Positions 10,307-21,325 are shown, counted from the stretch's first letter. The stretch: DNA of 64,000 bases from Monoplex corrugatus (GCA_030674185.1 CM060307.1:50930383-50994382), one strand, 5' to 3'. The notes: generated by a model not told the origin, from the letters alone. Program-made: numbers and translations.

Positions 10307-11767
10307 GAAAAAGCAGAAGCCTTTGCAGACGTGTTTGCTGAGACCTGTCGTGTAGAAGGACTTCCTGTCTCTAGTAGAGACTATAGGGAACGAGAAGAAA
10401 AGAAAGATGTATATAAGGATCCTGCCTCTGACAAGACTCACTACATAAATGCATCACTCACACTTCAAGAATTAAAAGATGCCATTCAGTCCCTTCCAAG
10501 TAAAAAAACGTCAGTTGGACTAGATGCAATTTCCAATGAGATGCTGAAAAATTTACCAGAAAATTTTATAATTTTGCTACATGACATATTTAAAAAATGC
10601 TGGAATAGTGGGAAAATGCCCAACAACTGGAAAGAAACAATAGTGGTTCCTGTACTAAAACCAGGTAAATGTAATACCGATCTGAAAAACTACAGGCCAA
10701 TTGCATTAACATCACACGTATGTAAACTAATGGAGAAAATAATCTTAAAGAGACTGATGCACTATTGTGAAAAGAATAAAATAATACCAGTAAATCAGGC
10801 AGGATTTCGAAAAGGCAGGTCACCAGTAGAAATCCTAACAAAGCTAACTACTAACATAAAACAACAATTTGCAAGACGTCAATGTGTTTTAGCTACATTT
10901 TTTGATATAACGAAAGCATACGATCAAGTGTGGCATTCCAGATTGTTATTTAAATTTAAAAGTATTGGGCTGACAGGTCACATTTTTGACTATGTTAAGT
11001 GTTTCTTAGAAAACAGAGTATTTCAAACGAGGATTGAAAATGTATATTCCACGAAACGAATTCTTCAAATGGGTATCCCTCAGGGATCCGTTATAGCTCC
11101 CCTTCTTTTCATGATATTAATGCATGACTTACCCAGTAAAGTATCTAAGCATGTAGTTTTAGCTCAATATGCTGACGATTTATGCATGTGGATGCAGGTA
11201 AATATGAAAAGGAAAACTCCTTTGCGCTGTATTAATTATACACGCAAATGCTACCAATTAGAACTTGATAAAATAGCACGATACATGGTAGAAAATGGGT
11301 TACATCTATCCCTGGAAAAATCAAAAATAGTTTTATTTAATAATGGAGCTAACCCAGTAAATATTCCCACTTTCAAACTGGGAGATACTCTTCTTCAGTT
11401 TAATGAGTCAATTAAATTTTTAGGAGTTTTTCTTACGGCAAAATTATCTTGGAATCAGCATATTGAATACTTATTAACCAAAGCTCAAAAAAGTTTAAAT
11501 TTCTTAAAAATAGTTCGCAAACAGGCATGGGGTCAAGATTCATCAACACTTGTTCATCTTTATAAATCGCTTGTTAGATCTAAATTAACCTATGCCCAAG
11601 AAATCTTCTTCAGTGCACCGAAACACTTACTAAAAAAACTGCAGAGCATAGATTGTAAAGGTTTCAAACTTGCACTGGGTCTTCCTATGCATGCTTCCTG
11701 TCTTCGCACATATAATGAAATCAAACTGTTGACACTTGATGAGCAAAGTAAAAGTCGCTTCTACTAA
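10307..11767 (+). pseudogene. LINE ORF2 reverse transcriptase
   Basis: This is a long intact frame with the RT blocks in order: GLDAISNEMLK, NYRPIALTSHVCKLMEK, NQAGFRKGRSPVEIL, FFDITKAYDQVW (motif A), GIPQGSVIAPLLFMILMHDL (motif B), AQYADDLCMW (motif C, YADD), and IKFLGVFL. All catalytic aspartates are present. The frame ends at 11767 by a shift; the protein continues in another frame at 11736-12059. Confidence 0.88.
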
Positions 11768-12834
11768 ATTTTTGTTAAGACACACCACCGTAGAAAACAT
11801 CTCCGAAACAGAAATTAAACTGAGATCAGATACCGACTTTCCAAAAAGAGCTAAATCAATATCTTCACAGGTCACTCTTGCAACATACACATCTGACGTC
11901 ATGAAAGGCTCAGGAATTGATCTAGACGTAGATCCTGTATCTATAAGACCTTCCTTTTCGCCAGTACCCAGTTGGGAACTCCAAAGAGCACAATTTTACG
12001 TACACCACACTAATTTAAAAATAAGGAGACAATATAAACTTACTGGCAAGTCAGGTTAAATGTCATATAGACGACTTATATTCCGATCATTTGAAAATTT
12101 ACACTGATGGACCAGTAATTGAAAGAAAAGCAGGCTCAGCGTTTTTAATACCTGCTCTCAAAATTGAAAAATCTTTCCACATAGGACTTGATAAATCTGT
12201 CTTTACAACTGAACTCTTTGCAATATTAATGGCTTTAAACTTTATGATAAGTCTTCCTAGGACAATTTTTCAAATACTTTTTTGCGTTGATTCAAAATCA
12301 GTACTTCAGGCTCTTGAATTATCAAAATTACAAACAAGATCAGAAATGATTCTGGAAATTAGTCACTTGATTCATAATTTATCTTTAAGAGGCACTGATA
12401 TTACTTTCTGCTGGATACCTTCTCATAGTTCTTTTCGTTATAATGATAAAGTTGACAGGGCTGCCAAACGGGGAGCTAATAACTCACCAGATTCAAACAA
12501 TATCCAGCTTTCTCTCGTTGCACGAGAATTACACTTTAGTAGACAACTACGTCTGGAAGTTAGCAAAATACTTAAGCAGCTTCATGCCAGCAGAATTATA
12601 CAATCCCTTATGTATAGATGGAAACTTGATGCATTCAAAACAAAATACACCAAGAACATAGTGTGTCTGTGTGGAAAGAAGATAACACATAGTCATATTC
12701 TTTCTTGCGTTAAGGTAAAACGACATATTCCAACACTATCTATGAGTACAGTTTCTGATATATTTGCCTCATCATCATTACTGTATGAATTTTTTGTTAG
12801 CCTGTCAAAAAGTCCTATAGCGAATTACCTTTAA
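11768..12834 (+). pseudogene. LINE ORF2 connector and RNase H domain
   Basis: The connector runs to 12059. After a shift, 12091-12834 encodes RNase H with IYTDGPV (first Asp), FTTELFAI (Glu), CVDSKSVLQAL (second Asp) and WIPSHSSFRYNDKVDRAAKR (His/Asp region), so all four acidic positions are visible. It ends with VCLCGKKITHSHILSC, a CCHC-like cluster. Confidence 0.82.
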
Positions 12835-13140
12835 AATGTTATTTCACTTGTTCACTGTTATGGTTAGTCAATTATTAGTTTTATTTTTCTTCTTCATTTC
12901 TTCCAGATATTTATTAATTTTGTTTGTTTGTTTGTTTAAATCGTTAATTATGGTAACACTATTTGTTAACTTTACCTTCCCCTCTTCAAAACAGTTGTTT
13001 TCTGGATCATCTTTTCTCAAGTTCAAAATTGAAAATTTTCAAATATTCTCTTCACTCCTCCTCTATCACCCCCCTCCCCCCTTTTTTTTTTTTTGGTCTA
13101 AAATCACTTTAGTGAATAGACATTAAATCAAAGACCACCA
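12835..13140 (+). other. 3' UTR of the LINE
   Basis: A T-rich region ending TTTAGTGAATAGACATT ... CAAAGACC and then the CA microsatellite. The block at 13092-13135 is the duplicate of 8375-8428. Confidence 0.65.
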
Positions 13141-13268
13141 CCACACACACACACACACACATGCACACACACACACACCAAACACACAGACACGCACAAC
13201 ACACATGCAAACACACACACACATGCACACACACACACACCACACACATATACACATGCACACGCACA

Positions 13269-13307
<39 letters not shown>

Positions 13308-13335
13308 GCACACACACACACACATTCACACACTG
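13140..13335. repeat. (CA)n tract at the LINE 3' end
   Basis: CA repeat with TGCA and CGCG interruptions, contiguous with the LINE tail. Confidence 0.92.
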
Positions 13336-13444
13336 TACTGGATTTAAAACAATGATCTATTCCTTCGTTTTTCTTTTGTTATCTATTTACATACATCATA
13401 TGCAGTAAGATTTGCAGGCGAGAAGCAAGAAGCTTGGGATTTGG

Positions 13445-13660
13445 AGTTTTGTTGATGAGGGATTCAGCACGCTCGGACAATTCCATATGCGCTCCACCCA
13501 AATCAGCCAGCAATTGATTTAAGTGGCAGACAGAATCCCTGAGCCTACGCGCTGACGAGGTCTTGAAATGAAGAGAGGGTGGGAGAGAAGGGACCTATGA
13601 CACATTAAGCTGACACCAGCAGAATGATGGAAACATTAAAACGGGCAACAAACAAACAGG
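13445..13660 (+). repeat. Dispersed repeat family E
   Basis: AATTCCATATGCGCTCCACC ... CAGCAATTGATTTAAG ... GAGCCTACGCGCTGACGAGG. Related to 4465, 20815, 24285 and 26970. Confidence 0.55.
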
Positions 13661-13689
13661 TAAGTTTTTTTTATGTCGTGGGCTGGGGT

Positions 13690-13795
13690 TGAAGTCAAGA
13701 TATCCATCAAATCTTGATTGGCTCAACAGAAAACTCTGGGGAGAGCTGGGCAGCAGAAGGTCCTCAGAGAAGAAACCCCCGTCAGGCAAGTGTTT
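13690..13795 (+). repeat. Short dispersed repeat also at 57215-57290
   Basis: GGGGAGAGCTGGGCAGCAGA ... CAAGTGTTTCG recurs at 57215-57290. Non-coding. Confidence 0.45.
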
Positions 13796-14440
13796 CGGTT
13801 TCAGTTTCAGTTTCAATTTCTCAAGATGACGTCTCCGCGCTCGGAATGAATTCCATATGCACTAACGTCACATGTGCCATGTGATGGAGAAGATCCAGAA
13901 TGATCGCGGCACAAGCCTTAAGCCTGCATATAAATCCATAAGCTGGCCAGGTCCTGAGGTCCTATCTAGACAGTTCCATATTCTTGGGGTCGAAAAGGGG
14001 TGAGGTGGGTGAGACTTCAACTTTTCCAGGGACCAGCGCAACGAGGGCGGCGCCCATCCCCTCTTCCTCGTATTTCAAATTCGTATTCATATTCACTTTT
14101 TTTTAAACCAAGACTTCAGAAAGGCAAGAGGGCTAATTGGTCTTCAAGGGTTGGGACCTGGGAAATCAACCTATCTCTCCAATGTTTTATACCACGGCAG
14201 CCGAGCAATGCCCTGCTCTTTACGATTTTCAACTGCCGTGGGATCTTTAGCGTGCGCAGCCAAAAGGCACACGGGTCTGACTCGTGTTTCGTCCCCTTTG
14301 GAAGGACTAGACGTTCAGTTCGATTTTACGGTCAAACTGAGGAGAAAAGTCGAGCCCTCTACGGGGAACGAACCCGAAACCTCGAGTTTAGTTACTGGCA
14401 GGGAACGTCTGAACCATTCTGCCACTCTTCTCCCGTCTGA
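13790..14440 (+). repeat. Composite repeat: family A followed by inverted SINE family B
   Basis: Positions 13790-13985 are family A. Positions 14100-14440, read on the minus strand, are a tRNA-derived SINE (A box GGCAGAATGGTTCAGACG, B box GGGTTCGTTCCCCG). The whole 650-bp arrangement recurs colinearly at 55985-56630, so it moves or duplicates as one unit. Confidence 0.7.
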
Positions 14441-14573
14441 ACCATTCTGCCACTCTTCTCCCGTCTGAACCATTCTGCCACTCTTCTCCCGTCTGAACCA
14501 TTCTGCCACTCTTCTCCCGTCTGAACCATTCTGCCACTCTTCTCCCGTCTGAACCATTCTGCCACTCTTCCTT
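14406..14573 (-). repeat. 28-bp minisatellite, six copies, from the SINE head
   Basis: The unit CGTCTGAACCATTCTGCCAC followed by TCTTCTCC repeats exactly every 28 bp (14406, 14434, 14462, 14490, 14518, 14546). It corresponds to the tRNA-like head of SINE family B, including the A box. Confidence 0.93.
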
Positions 14574-14622
14574 CGGCTCTCGACTCCTGACACTCCAAAG
14601 GGGCCGGGCCGCATCCAGGTTA

Positions 14623-14677
14623 TGACTCCTGGATGCCCCCTCTGCTGTCGCCTCAGCAGAGGGACATCCAGGAGTCA
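14623..14677. repeat. Near-perfect 24-bp hairpin
   Basis: The left arm TGACTCCTGGATG... and right arm ...CATCCAGGAGTCA pair over about 24 bp with one mismatch/bulge and a 6-nt loop. The left half also occurs, without the right arm, near 57330. Confidence 0.8.
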
Positions 14678-14859
14678 CGACCTGGGCTGGGGTTGAAGTC
14701 GAGGTATCAGTCATATCATCTGAGCCCATGGCTCTTATCAAAAGCACCATCCAGTCCACGTACAACGTGGCCCGCTCAGGGGTTGAGCCCACAACCACTG
14801 CATTGTGAGTATAGGCGCCCTCACAACCGAGGTAATAAAGCAAGAGAGTCTGTACAGTG

Positions 14860-15425
14860 TATACAACATATTATTGTTATTTTTGTTTAAAACCCAGCCA
14901 ATTGCGTACAGCCAAAGGGCTATAACCGTTTCAAAACAAACACAATACTTCAACAGGAAAAACAAAAGGAAACGAAAATTAAGTACACATATGAATGCAT
15001 TCGCGCATATTACGTAAGGAGATGCTCCTGGCGTTGACCACTCCGTCCAATTTATCCCACGGGGGATTTCAAAAAACATACCTGAATGCAAATTTAAACG
15101 TAACTGAGGACACAAAAACATGCATAAAAACGGACCTAAATTACCTAAAATTCCTTCCGCATATCTCATTTCCCTAAAGCCATAAATGCACTTAATACAT
15201 GTACCCAGTTATCAATCTTAACAGAAAGTACGAAAGGCTTTATCGAACACATACAGGTGAATAGACCAGTAAGGCAGAAAATGATAGGAAGAAATGACAG
15301 AAAGCGAAGGAACAAGGCAGAGACAAAGAGAGTGATAGAAAAGAGGAAATTTCTAGCACAGAATTTCCAGAAGATGGGGATACAATTTTCACTGAAAGAG
15401 TCCCCGGCATCCCACGGGGGAGTGT
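14860..15425 (+). repeat. Dispersed repeat family F, about 560 bp (copy 1)
   Basis: It starts near AAAACCCAGCCAATTGCGTA, contains GTTGACCACTCCGTCCAATT and ends GGCATCCCACGGGGGAG. Copies are at 24418-24985, 31010-31290 (partial) and 63300-63945. No coding frame is shared between copies. Confidence 0.7.
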
Positions 15426-15640
15426 ATTCAACAAACTGTATTGAAGTTAAGAGTGGCAAAAGAGACGAGGGCAATTGTTTGGACAAAAATCACATTTCGT
15501 GCCATCTCCTATCAGGCCTACGATTTCGTGCACTGAATGTTCAATTGAACAGAGCAAAAAGTAGATTTGTGCCGAGATGGGTCCATGTTCCTCAACAATA
15601 ACAAATCAGCTGCGTTGGGATATACTGCAGGTAAGTAAGT
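15426..15640. other. Unassigned single-copy stretch
   Basis: No recognisable gene or repeat in this stretch. Confidence 0.4.
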
Positions 15641-15667
15641 GAGGAGTGTATGGTTGCACGGTTGAAA

Positions 15668-15965
<298 letters not shown>

Positions 15966-16237
15966 TTTAATTTTATTTGTTTATTATTGCCCGTTATAAT
16001 TGCGACTTGCACAGCGGCAGAACACGTGTTGAAAACAATGTCTCTTTGAGTGGTATGTAAATAATAATTGAATTTGATTAAACTGAACTGAATGAGTGGA
16101 ATTGGTGAATTAAAAAATGTGGGCAGCAGATTATCTTTTGAAGTTTAAAGGCAATGTAACATATTTAGTCATGAAAAGAATCAAGCAAATGAATAGTTCC
16201 CCACAAAAAAAAGAAAAAAAAAAGTTTAATCAGCCTA

Positions 16238-16470
16238 ATCAGTGTGTGGTGTGTGTGTGTGTTGTGTGTGTGTGTCAGTGTGTGTGTGTGTCTGTGTGTA
16301 TGTTTGTGTGTGTGTGTGCGTGTGGGTTTGTGTATGCGTGTGTATGTGTACGCGTGTGTGTGCGTGCGTGCGTGTGTGTGTGTGTGTGTTCGCGCGTGAG
16401 TGTATGCATGTGTGTGCGAGTGTGTGTGTACGTATGTGTGCGTGTGTGTATATGTGTATGTGTGTGGGCA
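16238..16470. repeat. (GT)n degenerate microsatellite
   Basis: GT repeat with many GC/GTA interruptions, directly upstream of a LINE end. Confidence 0.93.
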
Positions 16471-16471
16471 A

Positions 16472-16692
16472 CATTTACAAGCCATTTTATGAGGAAAGGG
16501 GAATGGAGCACCTGGTCACAACAGGAAAGCTGAAGGGAAAGAGAGCCCCAGGTAGACCCAGAAAGAAGATATTGGACGGAATTGCAGAGTGGCTGAAGAC
16601 AAAGAAGGTGGAAGAGGTGCTTGAGGCAACAAGGGATAGAAACAGATGGAAGGCCATGATCGCCAACGTCATGTGGCAAGGTGTGACGGATG
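16472..16692 (+). pseudogene. RTE-like LINE 3' end (family G)
   Basis: It encodes fragments [37 protein letters not shown] and EATRDRNRWKAMI, the terminal part of an RTE-like ORF2 (G-R-P-R-x-K-I-L-D-G). The same end occurs at 24075, 37760, 52128 and 53735. Strongly 5'-truncated. Confidence 0.75.
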
Positions 16693-16962
16693 TGTTGTAT
16701 ATATACTTTCATAGAGCTGTTTTTACATTTTCACTTTTTTTTATAGAGTTTTGGCTCATTTTTGCTTTTGTGGATTGGAGCACCCAGTGTTTTCGGTGTC
16801 TTTATTCTGATTGGCTGTGAAGTAAAAGCGTGGAGTGCGCGGAGCGTGGAGCGTGGAGCGTGGAATTCGTGTAGCGTTGTGTGCGTGTCGAAAATCTGTG
16901 AACTAAAAGTCAGTTCTACAGAGATTTCCAGGTGGAGCGGTCGCATTTCCTTGCTGCCTGAA

Positions 16963-17088
16963 GAGAACTAAATCTGTTTTGTCTTAAGCTGATATGTTAG
17001 CAGCTTCTGACGTGGGGAGCTGTTAGAGAACTAAATCTGTTTTGTCTTAAGCTGCTATGTTAGCAGCTTCTGACGTGGGGAGCTGTCT
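16963..17088 (+). repeat. 63-bp tandem duplication (two copies)
   Basis: GAGAACTAAATCTGTTTTGT ... GACGTGGGGAGCTG is repeated at 16963 and 17026. Origin unknown. Confidence 0.88.
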
Positions 17089-17133
17089 GGTCTGATTAGC
17101 TCAAGAGGGAGCCACATACGTTCATGACTTTGG

Positions 17134-17338
17134 TTTGAGGGGTGGATGCCTGATCCAGTCCCTGGTCCTAAGCTGTTAAGACTCTGCTGAATACCTGCTG
17201 TTTTGAGGGGTGGATGCCTGATCCAGTCCCTGGTCCTAAGCTGTTAGGACTCTGCTGAATACCTGCTGTTTTGAGGGGTGGATGCCTGATCCAGTCCCTG
17301 ATCCTAAGCTGTTAGGACTCTGCTGAATACCTGCTGTG
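17134..17338 (+). repeat. 68-bp minisatellite, three copies
   Basis: TTTGAGGGGTGGATGCCTGA ... GAATACCTGCTGT starts at 17134, 17202 and 17270. The copies are more than 95% alike by eye. It forms part of an unassigned 16.7-17.7 kb segment. Confidence 0.9.
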
Positions 17339-17785
17339 GGCGTGTCCGGTTACTGACGCCTCTGTGTTTCGTCTTGCTCCCCAGGATTGTGTGGTAACTG
17401 TATTTACATAGAGTGATGAACTGAATCCTGAACAATGATTTCGATGCTGTGAAACAAACTGACTGAAGTGTTGACGCAGTGAAAGAGTTCCTGTGAAAGG
17501 ACTGTTTGGGACGGAATCGATTACTTTCTATTGAACAGTGGTCAATGAATATTTATTTCTGTCTTATGTGTTTGTTGATCCAGTTGGATGAAAATTGAAC
17601 TGATATCTGATTAATTATAAATATTTAAATATACTATTTTGTTTGCAGAGGTTGTTGAAGTGACTGAGTGGAAGGTTGTGTGTGGTTGGGGAAAACACAT
17701 AGAACACGCACCTACATACACACAATCTACTTTCATTCTATTTCTGTCAGTCACACATAAACGGACTTCTGTAACACAAGGCACT
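17339..17785. other. Unassigned AT-rich stretch
   Basis: No reading frame or repeat was recognised. Together with 16693-17338 this could be one unidentified element. Confidence 0.35.
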
Positions 17786-17886
17786 TGATGATGATGATGA
17801 TATAATAATAATAATAATATATATATACATATATATATAAATATATAATAGATAGACAGATAGATAGATACACAGATAGATAGATC
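17786..17886. repeat. (GAT)n(AATA)n(TA)n(GATA)n microsatellite
   Basis: Compound AT-rich microsatellite. Confidence 0.9.
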
Positions 17887-18004
17887 TTGCTAAAAGGATA
17901 TAAATGAATAAAGAATGGTAGAGAGGGCACTGTTACCATACAAATTTTGACACAGATCACAGATCAGATTGGAATGCTATCAAAACCACAGGATAAGAAT
18001 CACA

Positions 18005-18122
18005 GGCACAAGAAATCACATAAACCTTTCCTACACAGATGTTGAACAGAGCCCAAATATCAGAATCACAGAAGTCTTTAAATCTTTCCTACACAGGCGT
18101 TGAACAGAACCAGTATATCAAT
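18005..18122 (+). repeat. Imperfect 60-65-bp tandem duplication
   Basis: CCTTTCCTACACAGATGTTGAACAG is echoed by ATCTTTCCTACACAGGCGTTGAACAG about 63 bp later. Short and diverged. Confidence 0.55.
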
Positions 18123-18367
18123 CAGAAAAAAAATTCAAACAGACGTAGGACTGGTAAAAATGCTGTTAGCATCTATCACTGATTTAAAGTTTTGAAATAG
18201 TGATTTTTCTGTTTTGTTAATAGGTGAACAGGGTTCTTCTATCTGTGTGAAAACCGTAGTTTGTATCCTCACCACTTCTATTGGGTGTCTAGAACATGCT
18301 GGTTCCTGTCTTAAGTGAAAGTGTTGTGGCGTTTATTAAGACCCTTGCAGCTGACTTTATCCCCACC

Positions 18368-18860
18368 TACCGGTCGCCGTGGTGTAGTGGTTAGCACAAC
18401 AGACAATCGACTGGAAATTTGTGGTTTGAATCCCCATCAGTCCCTTCAAAAATCAGTGCGGGATTTTTTGGCTCTAACCGGTTCCTTTCCAGAAATGGGC
18501 GTGCTATGGGCACATTGGGAAGACTGGGACCACACTGTCGAATCTCATCCACTTCACGGATGCGTCACTGAGGATGTTGCTCAAATCTTCTGACCAGCAC
18601 CTCAGGTGTCTGTATCTCTCGGGCCTGCTTGACGCCAGTATATGTTATGGCAGTAAGCGTAGAGTACAGCCCTGTCACGCAGTCTCAATCTTAGATGGAA
18701 CTCCGTAGCATCATGATTATCATCCTCATCGACAGCATCATGATCGTATTGTAAAAACTGTCTCAGCTTCTGTGGCCATTAAGGTGGTGTAGAAAATGGG
18801 ACGGGAAAAAAAAGGTAAGCACAGAGGTAACCTCCCTGAGTGCGATGATCCTAAAAAGAA
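18368..18860 (+). repeat. tRNA-derived composite SINE, about 500 bp (copy 2)
   Basis: The head is CGGTCGCCGTGGTGTAGTGG with an A box, then B box GGTTTGAATCCCC. The body contains GTTGCTCAAATCTTCTGACC, the ATCAT-rich linker and the GTGCGATGATCCTAAAAAGA tail. It is colinear with 4475-3955 (minus). Confidence 0.75.
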
Positions 18861-19680
18861 CATAACAAAACAAAACAAACAAACAAAATAAAACAAAACA
18901 ACAACGACGACAACAAAACAACACTTTATCCCCATCCTCCCCAAAATAGTAGTAGGTTTTGGAACATAATCCGTAAACGAACATAACCAATATACCAATC
19001 ATCCCATGTATACTCTGTTTTGAAAAGGTCTGGTATACGTTTGTCAAAGTGCTTGCATTTGACCCTTTACACATTCACATTGAGCACTATTCCTGAACTG
19101 GTTTGCAAAGCGTGGCTCCTGGAACTGAAAGTTTTTTCTTTTCCTAATTTTTCAAAAAGAATCAGTTTGTCAACATGTTCCACCGTACTCTATAAAGCAG
19201 GGTAGGTGCAAAGCGTTCAGACTTCTGTTGTGGAGTGTGGACATATCGATGTTGGGAATCCATGCTTTATGTTTTGTTTCAGTTACATCAGATGGACATA
19301 CATGCTGCATGCATTACTCACTCTCTCTCTCTCCCTCGTTGTGTTGCTCTGTCTCTTCCTCATTTACAGCTGGTATGGTGGTAAGTAGTCTCTCCCCTCA
19401 TTGCTTCTTTGAACTTTTTTGTGTTCTGGCAGTTTGGTCCGTATCAGTATTATCAGTCTGAGATTTATTATATGGTTGGCTGTGTGAATGAAAAGTTCGC
19501 TTTTGACTTCGGCGGCTGGTCGATATGAAAGGGTCTCCTCTTTTTTTTCTTTTCACAATTGTCGATCTTGCTGGTTCCTTTTTATACTTCCTTTGGATGG
19601 AGTTTGCCTCTGGCGATTTTGCTTTCTTTCCGTCACATTCATACTTAAAACCTGGTTATCATTGTCATCTCCTAACTGAT
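18861..19680. other. Unassigned stretch
   Basis: No convincing gene. Plus-strand frames at 19200-19680 are short and hydrophobic by T-richness. On the minus strand the frames here may be a decayed continuation of the polymerase remnant at 19685-20135, but I cannot align them. Confidence 0.35.
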
Positions 19681-19684
19681 TTTG

Positions 19685-20135
19685 TTTTGCTTTTTCGGAT
19701 GAGACACATCAAGGTTACGATGTCAGGTGATGATGACAAGACTTTTTCCCAAGGCCGAATTGAGGATCAGCTTGAATGTCACTGTTGAAATGGCCTTGGC
19801 TGGGTCATTATCTCCTGCCCCAGGGCATTTGATGTAACTTCTCCAAAATATATGCATTTATTCTTTTGAGGTTGATAGTCTATGACGAGTGCCGCGCTAT
19901 TCACCACTAAGTCATGCTCCAGATAGCACGTTAGCAGAGGGGCGACCAGGAAAGTTTGTCTGGCGAAATAGCTGGCACGTAAGGTGCCTTGAGGCTGAGA
20001 ATGTGATTCATGTTTTTCTGCATACTCTTGCTTGAATTCTCCTACGTACTTTTTCCCCACCTCAGAGAGTTTGAAAACAGGCGGAATTTCCGAGAAATAT
20101 TCTTTGAGAGGATCTAGTGCCGTGACATCTCACTG
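19685..20135 (-). pseudogene. Protein-primed type-B DNA polymerase remnant (Polinton/Maverick-like)
   Basis: Reading right to left: DPLKEYFSEIPPVFK, then GKKYVGEFKQEYAEKH, then FLVAPLLTCYLEHDLVVNSA, a segment like the region before the palm in Polinton-type polymerases. After a shift it reads TFKLILNSALGKSL, corresponding to palm motif B (K-x3-N-S-x-Y-G, here with L for Y). Motif C (D-T-D-S) is not visible. At least one frameshift and one stop. Old transposable-element debris; host function unlikely. Confidence 0.55.
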
Positions 20136-20814
20136 CATTAGACCAAGGACAGTGTCACTTTGAATGGGAATGTAACAGGAAATGGGAAAATTGTTTTTAA
20201 CAGGCTTGTTTTGCGAGAATTACATCTGAATAAACTACTGAATGGGGTGGGGGTGGGGATGGGGGCTATGTTTTCTTTCTCTCTGCCATTCATGTTTAAA
20301 TTACAGTTATTCCCACATCCACTCTGAAATATCTGGAGATGCTTTTATAAAGTAATGCTTTGCCATTGACTGGATTACGGGGTTTACCTGTTGTGATAAA
20401 AATAAAAAATAAAAATATTGTATTGTATTGTGATAAAGCAGCGCGTGTGTGAAATAGACAGCCATGAAACTGATAAGCTGTGTCAGCTTCCGCATTCGAC
20501 CAATTCATTTTTATTCTTTTCTTATCTAACAAAACAAAACAAAAACAAAACATCCACAGAAAAACAAGTGCAAGTGACAAAGCAAGCTACAAGCCAGCAA
20601 ACAATTAAACAATCATTCAAATCATATAAAAGAGCCAGCTAATCATCAAACCAGTCATCAGCATCCACGCATGGATGGAAAAACACAAAGGTAGGGGGGT
20701 GGGGCGACGAGGAGGCAGGGGTATGAAAAGAAAGAAAAACACGAACGATGGAAGGAACAAAGCAAGGAAAGAAGTAAAAAGAAAGAAGAGAACACGACTT
20801 TTTTTAGTTTGTTC
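20136..20814. other. Unassigned stretch with purine-rich segment
   Basis: Short frames only. Positions 20675-20815 are A/G-rich. No recognised feature. Confidence 0.4.
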
Positions 20815-21010
20815 AAAAAAAAAAGGATTCATCGCACTTGGAAAATTTCATATGCGATGCACCGAAATCTGTCAGCATGTATCTAGCAGACCCCTTAAGT
20901 TTGCGCAAAACTATATGCGCTGGAAATGTCTTGAAATGGGAATGTGTAGGGGAAAAGAAGGGAACTATGAAACATTATAACTGTGTAAGTTGACGCTAGC
21001 ACGATGATTG
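20815..21010 (+). repeat. Dispersed repeat family E
   Basis: AATTTCATATGCGATGCACC ... CCCCTTAAGTTTGCGCAAAA. Same family as 13445-13660. Confidence 0.55.
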
Positions 21011-21059
21011 AAGCATTGAAATGAGCAGGCTAGCGTTTATGTTGCGTCTTGAGAATGAA

Positions 21060-21325
21060 TTGAAAGGAGAAATGTGGCAGAATGGTTCAGAACTTCGCCT
21101 GCCAATAACTAAACTCGAGGTTCGAGGGTTTGCTCCCTGTAAAGGCCTCGGCTTTTCTCCTCAGTTTGACCAAAAAATCGAATTGAACGTCTAGTCCTTC
21201 TGAAGGGGACGAAAAACGAATCGGACCTGTGTGCCTTCTGACTGCGCACGCTAAAGATCCCACGGCAGTTGAAAATCGTGAAATCACGAGAGCTTGAGTC
21301 AACGGCTCTTATCAAATGAGCCATC
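21060..21325 (+). repeat. tRNA-derived SINE family B (plus-strand copy)
   Basis: The head is GTGGCAGAATGGTTCAGA, the B-box region GAGGGTTTGCTCCCTG, and the body TAGTCCTTCTGAAGGGGACG ... GATCCCACGGCAGTTG. It matches 14440-14150 and 56630-56330 (minus) and the truncated copy at 28940. Confidence 0.75.

Larger units (their letters stand above)
8433..13140 (+). mobile_element. 5'-truncated I-like non-LTR retrotransposon
   Basis: The order is: C-terminal part of ORF1 (8433-8815), AT-rich spacer, then ORF2 with apurinic-like endonuclease, reverse transcriptase, RNase H and a C-terminal Cys/His cluster. The 3' UTR ends in TCAAAGACC plus (CA)n. Having RNase H downstream of the RT is characteristic of the I superfamily. 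At least four frameshifts and a deletion in the endonuclease make it inactive. Its 5' end abuts the CA tail of an older copy. Confidence 0.85.

Noticed and set aside
14406..14573. Regular 28-bp repeats, CRISPR-like at first glance
   Set aside because: There are no spacers; units are directly contiguous and derive from a SINE head in a eukaryotic genome.
19525..19788. An 87-codon hydrophobic plus-strand protein
   Set aside because: T-rich sequence, no family resemblance, and it overlaps the minus-strand polymerase remnant.
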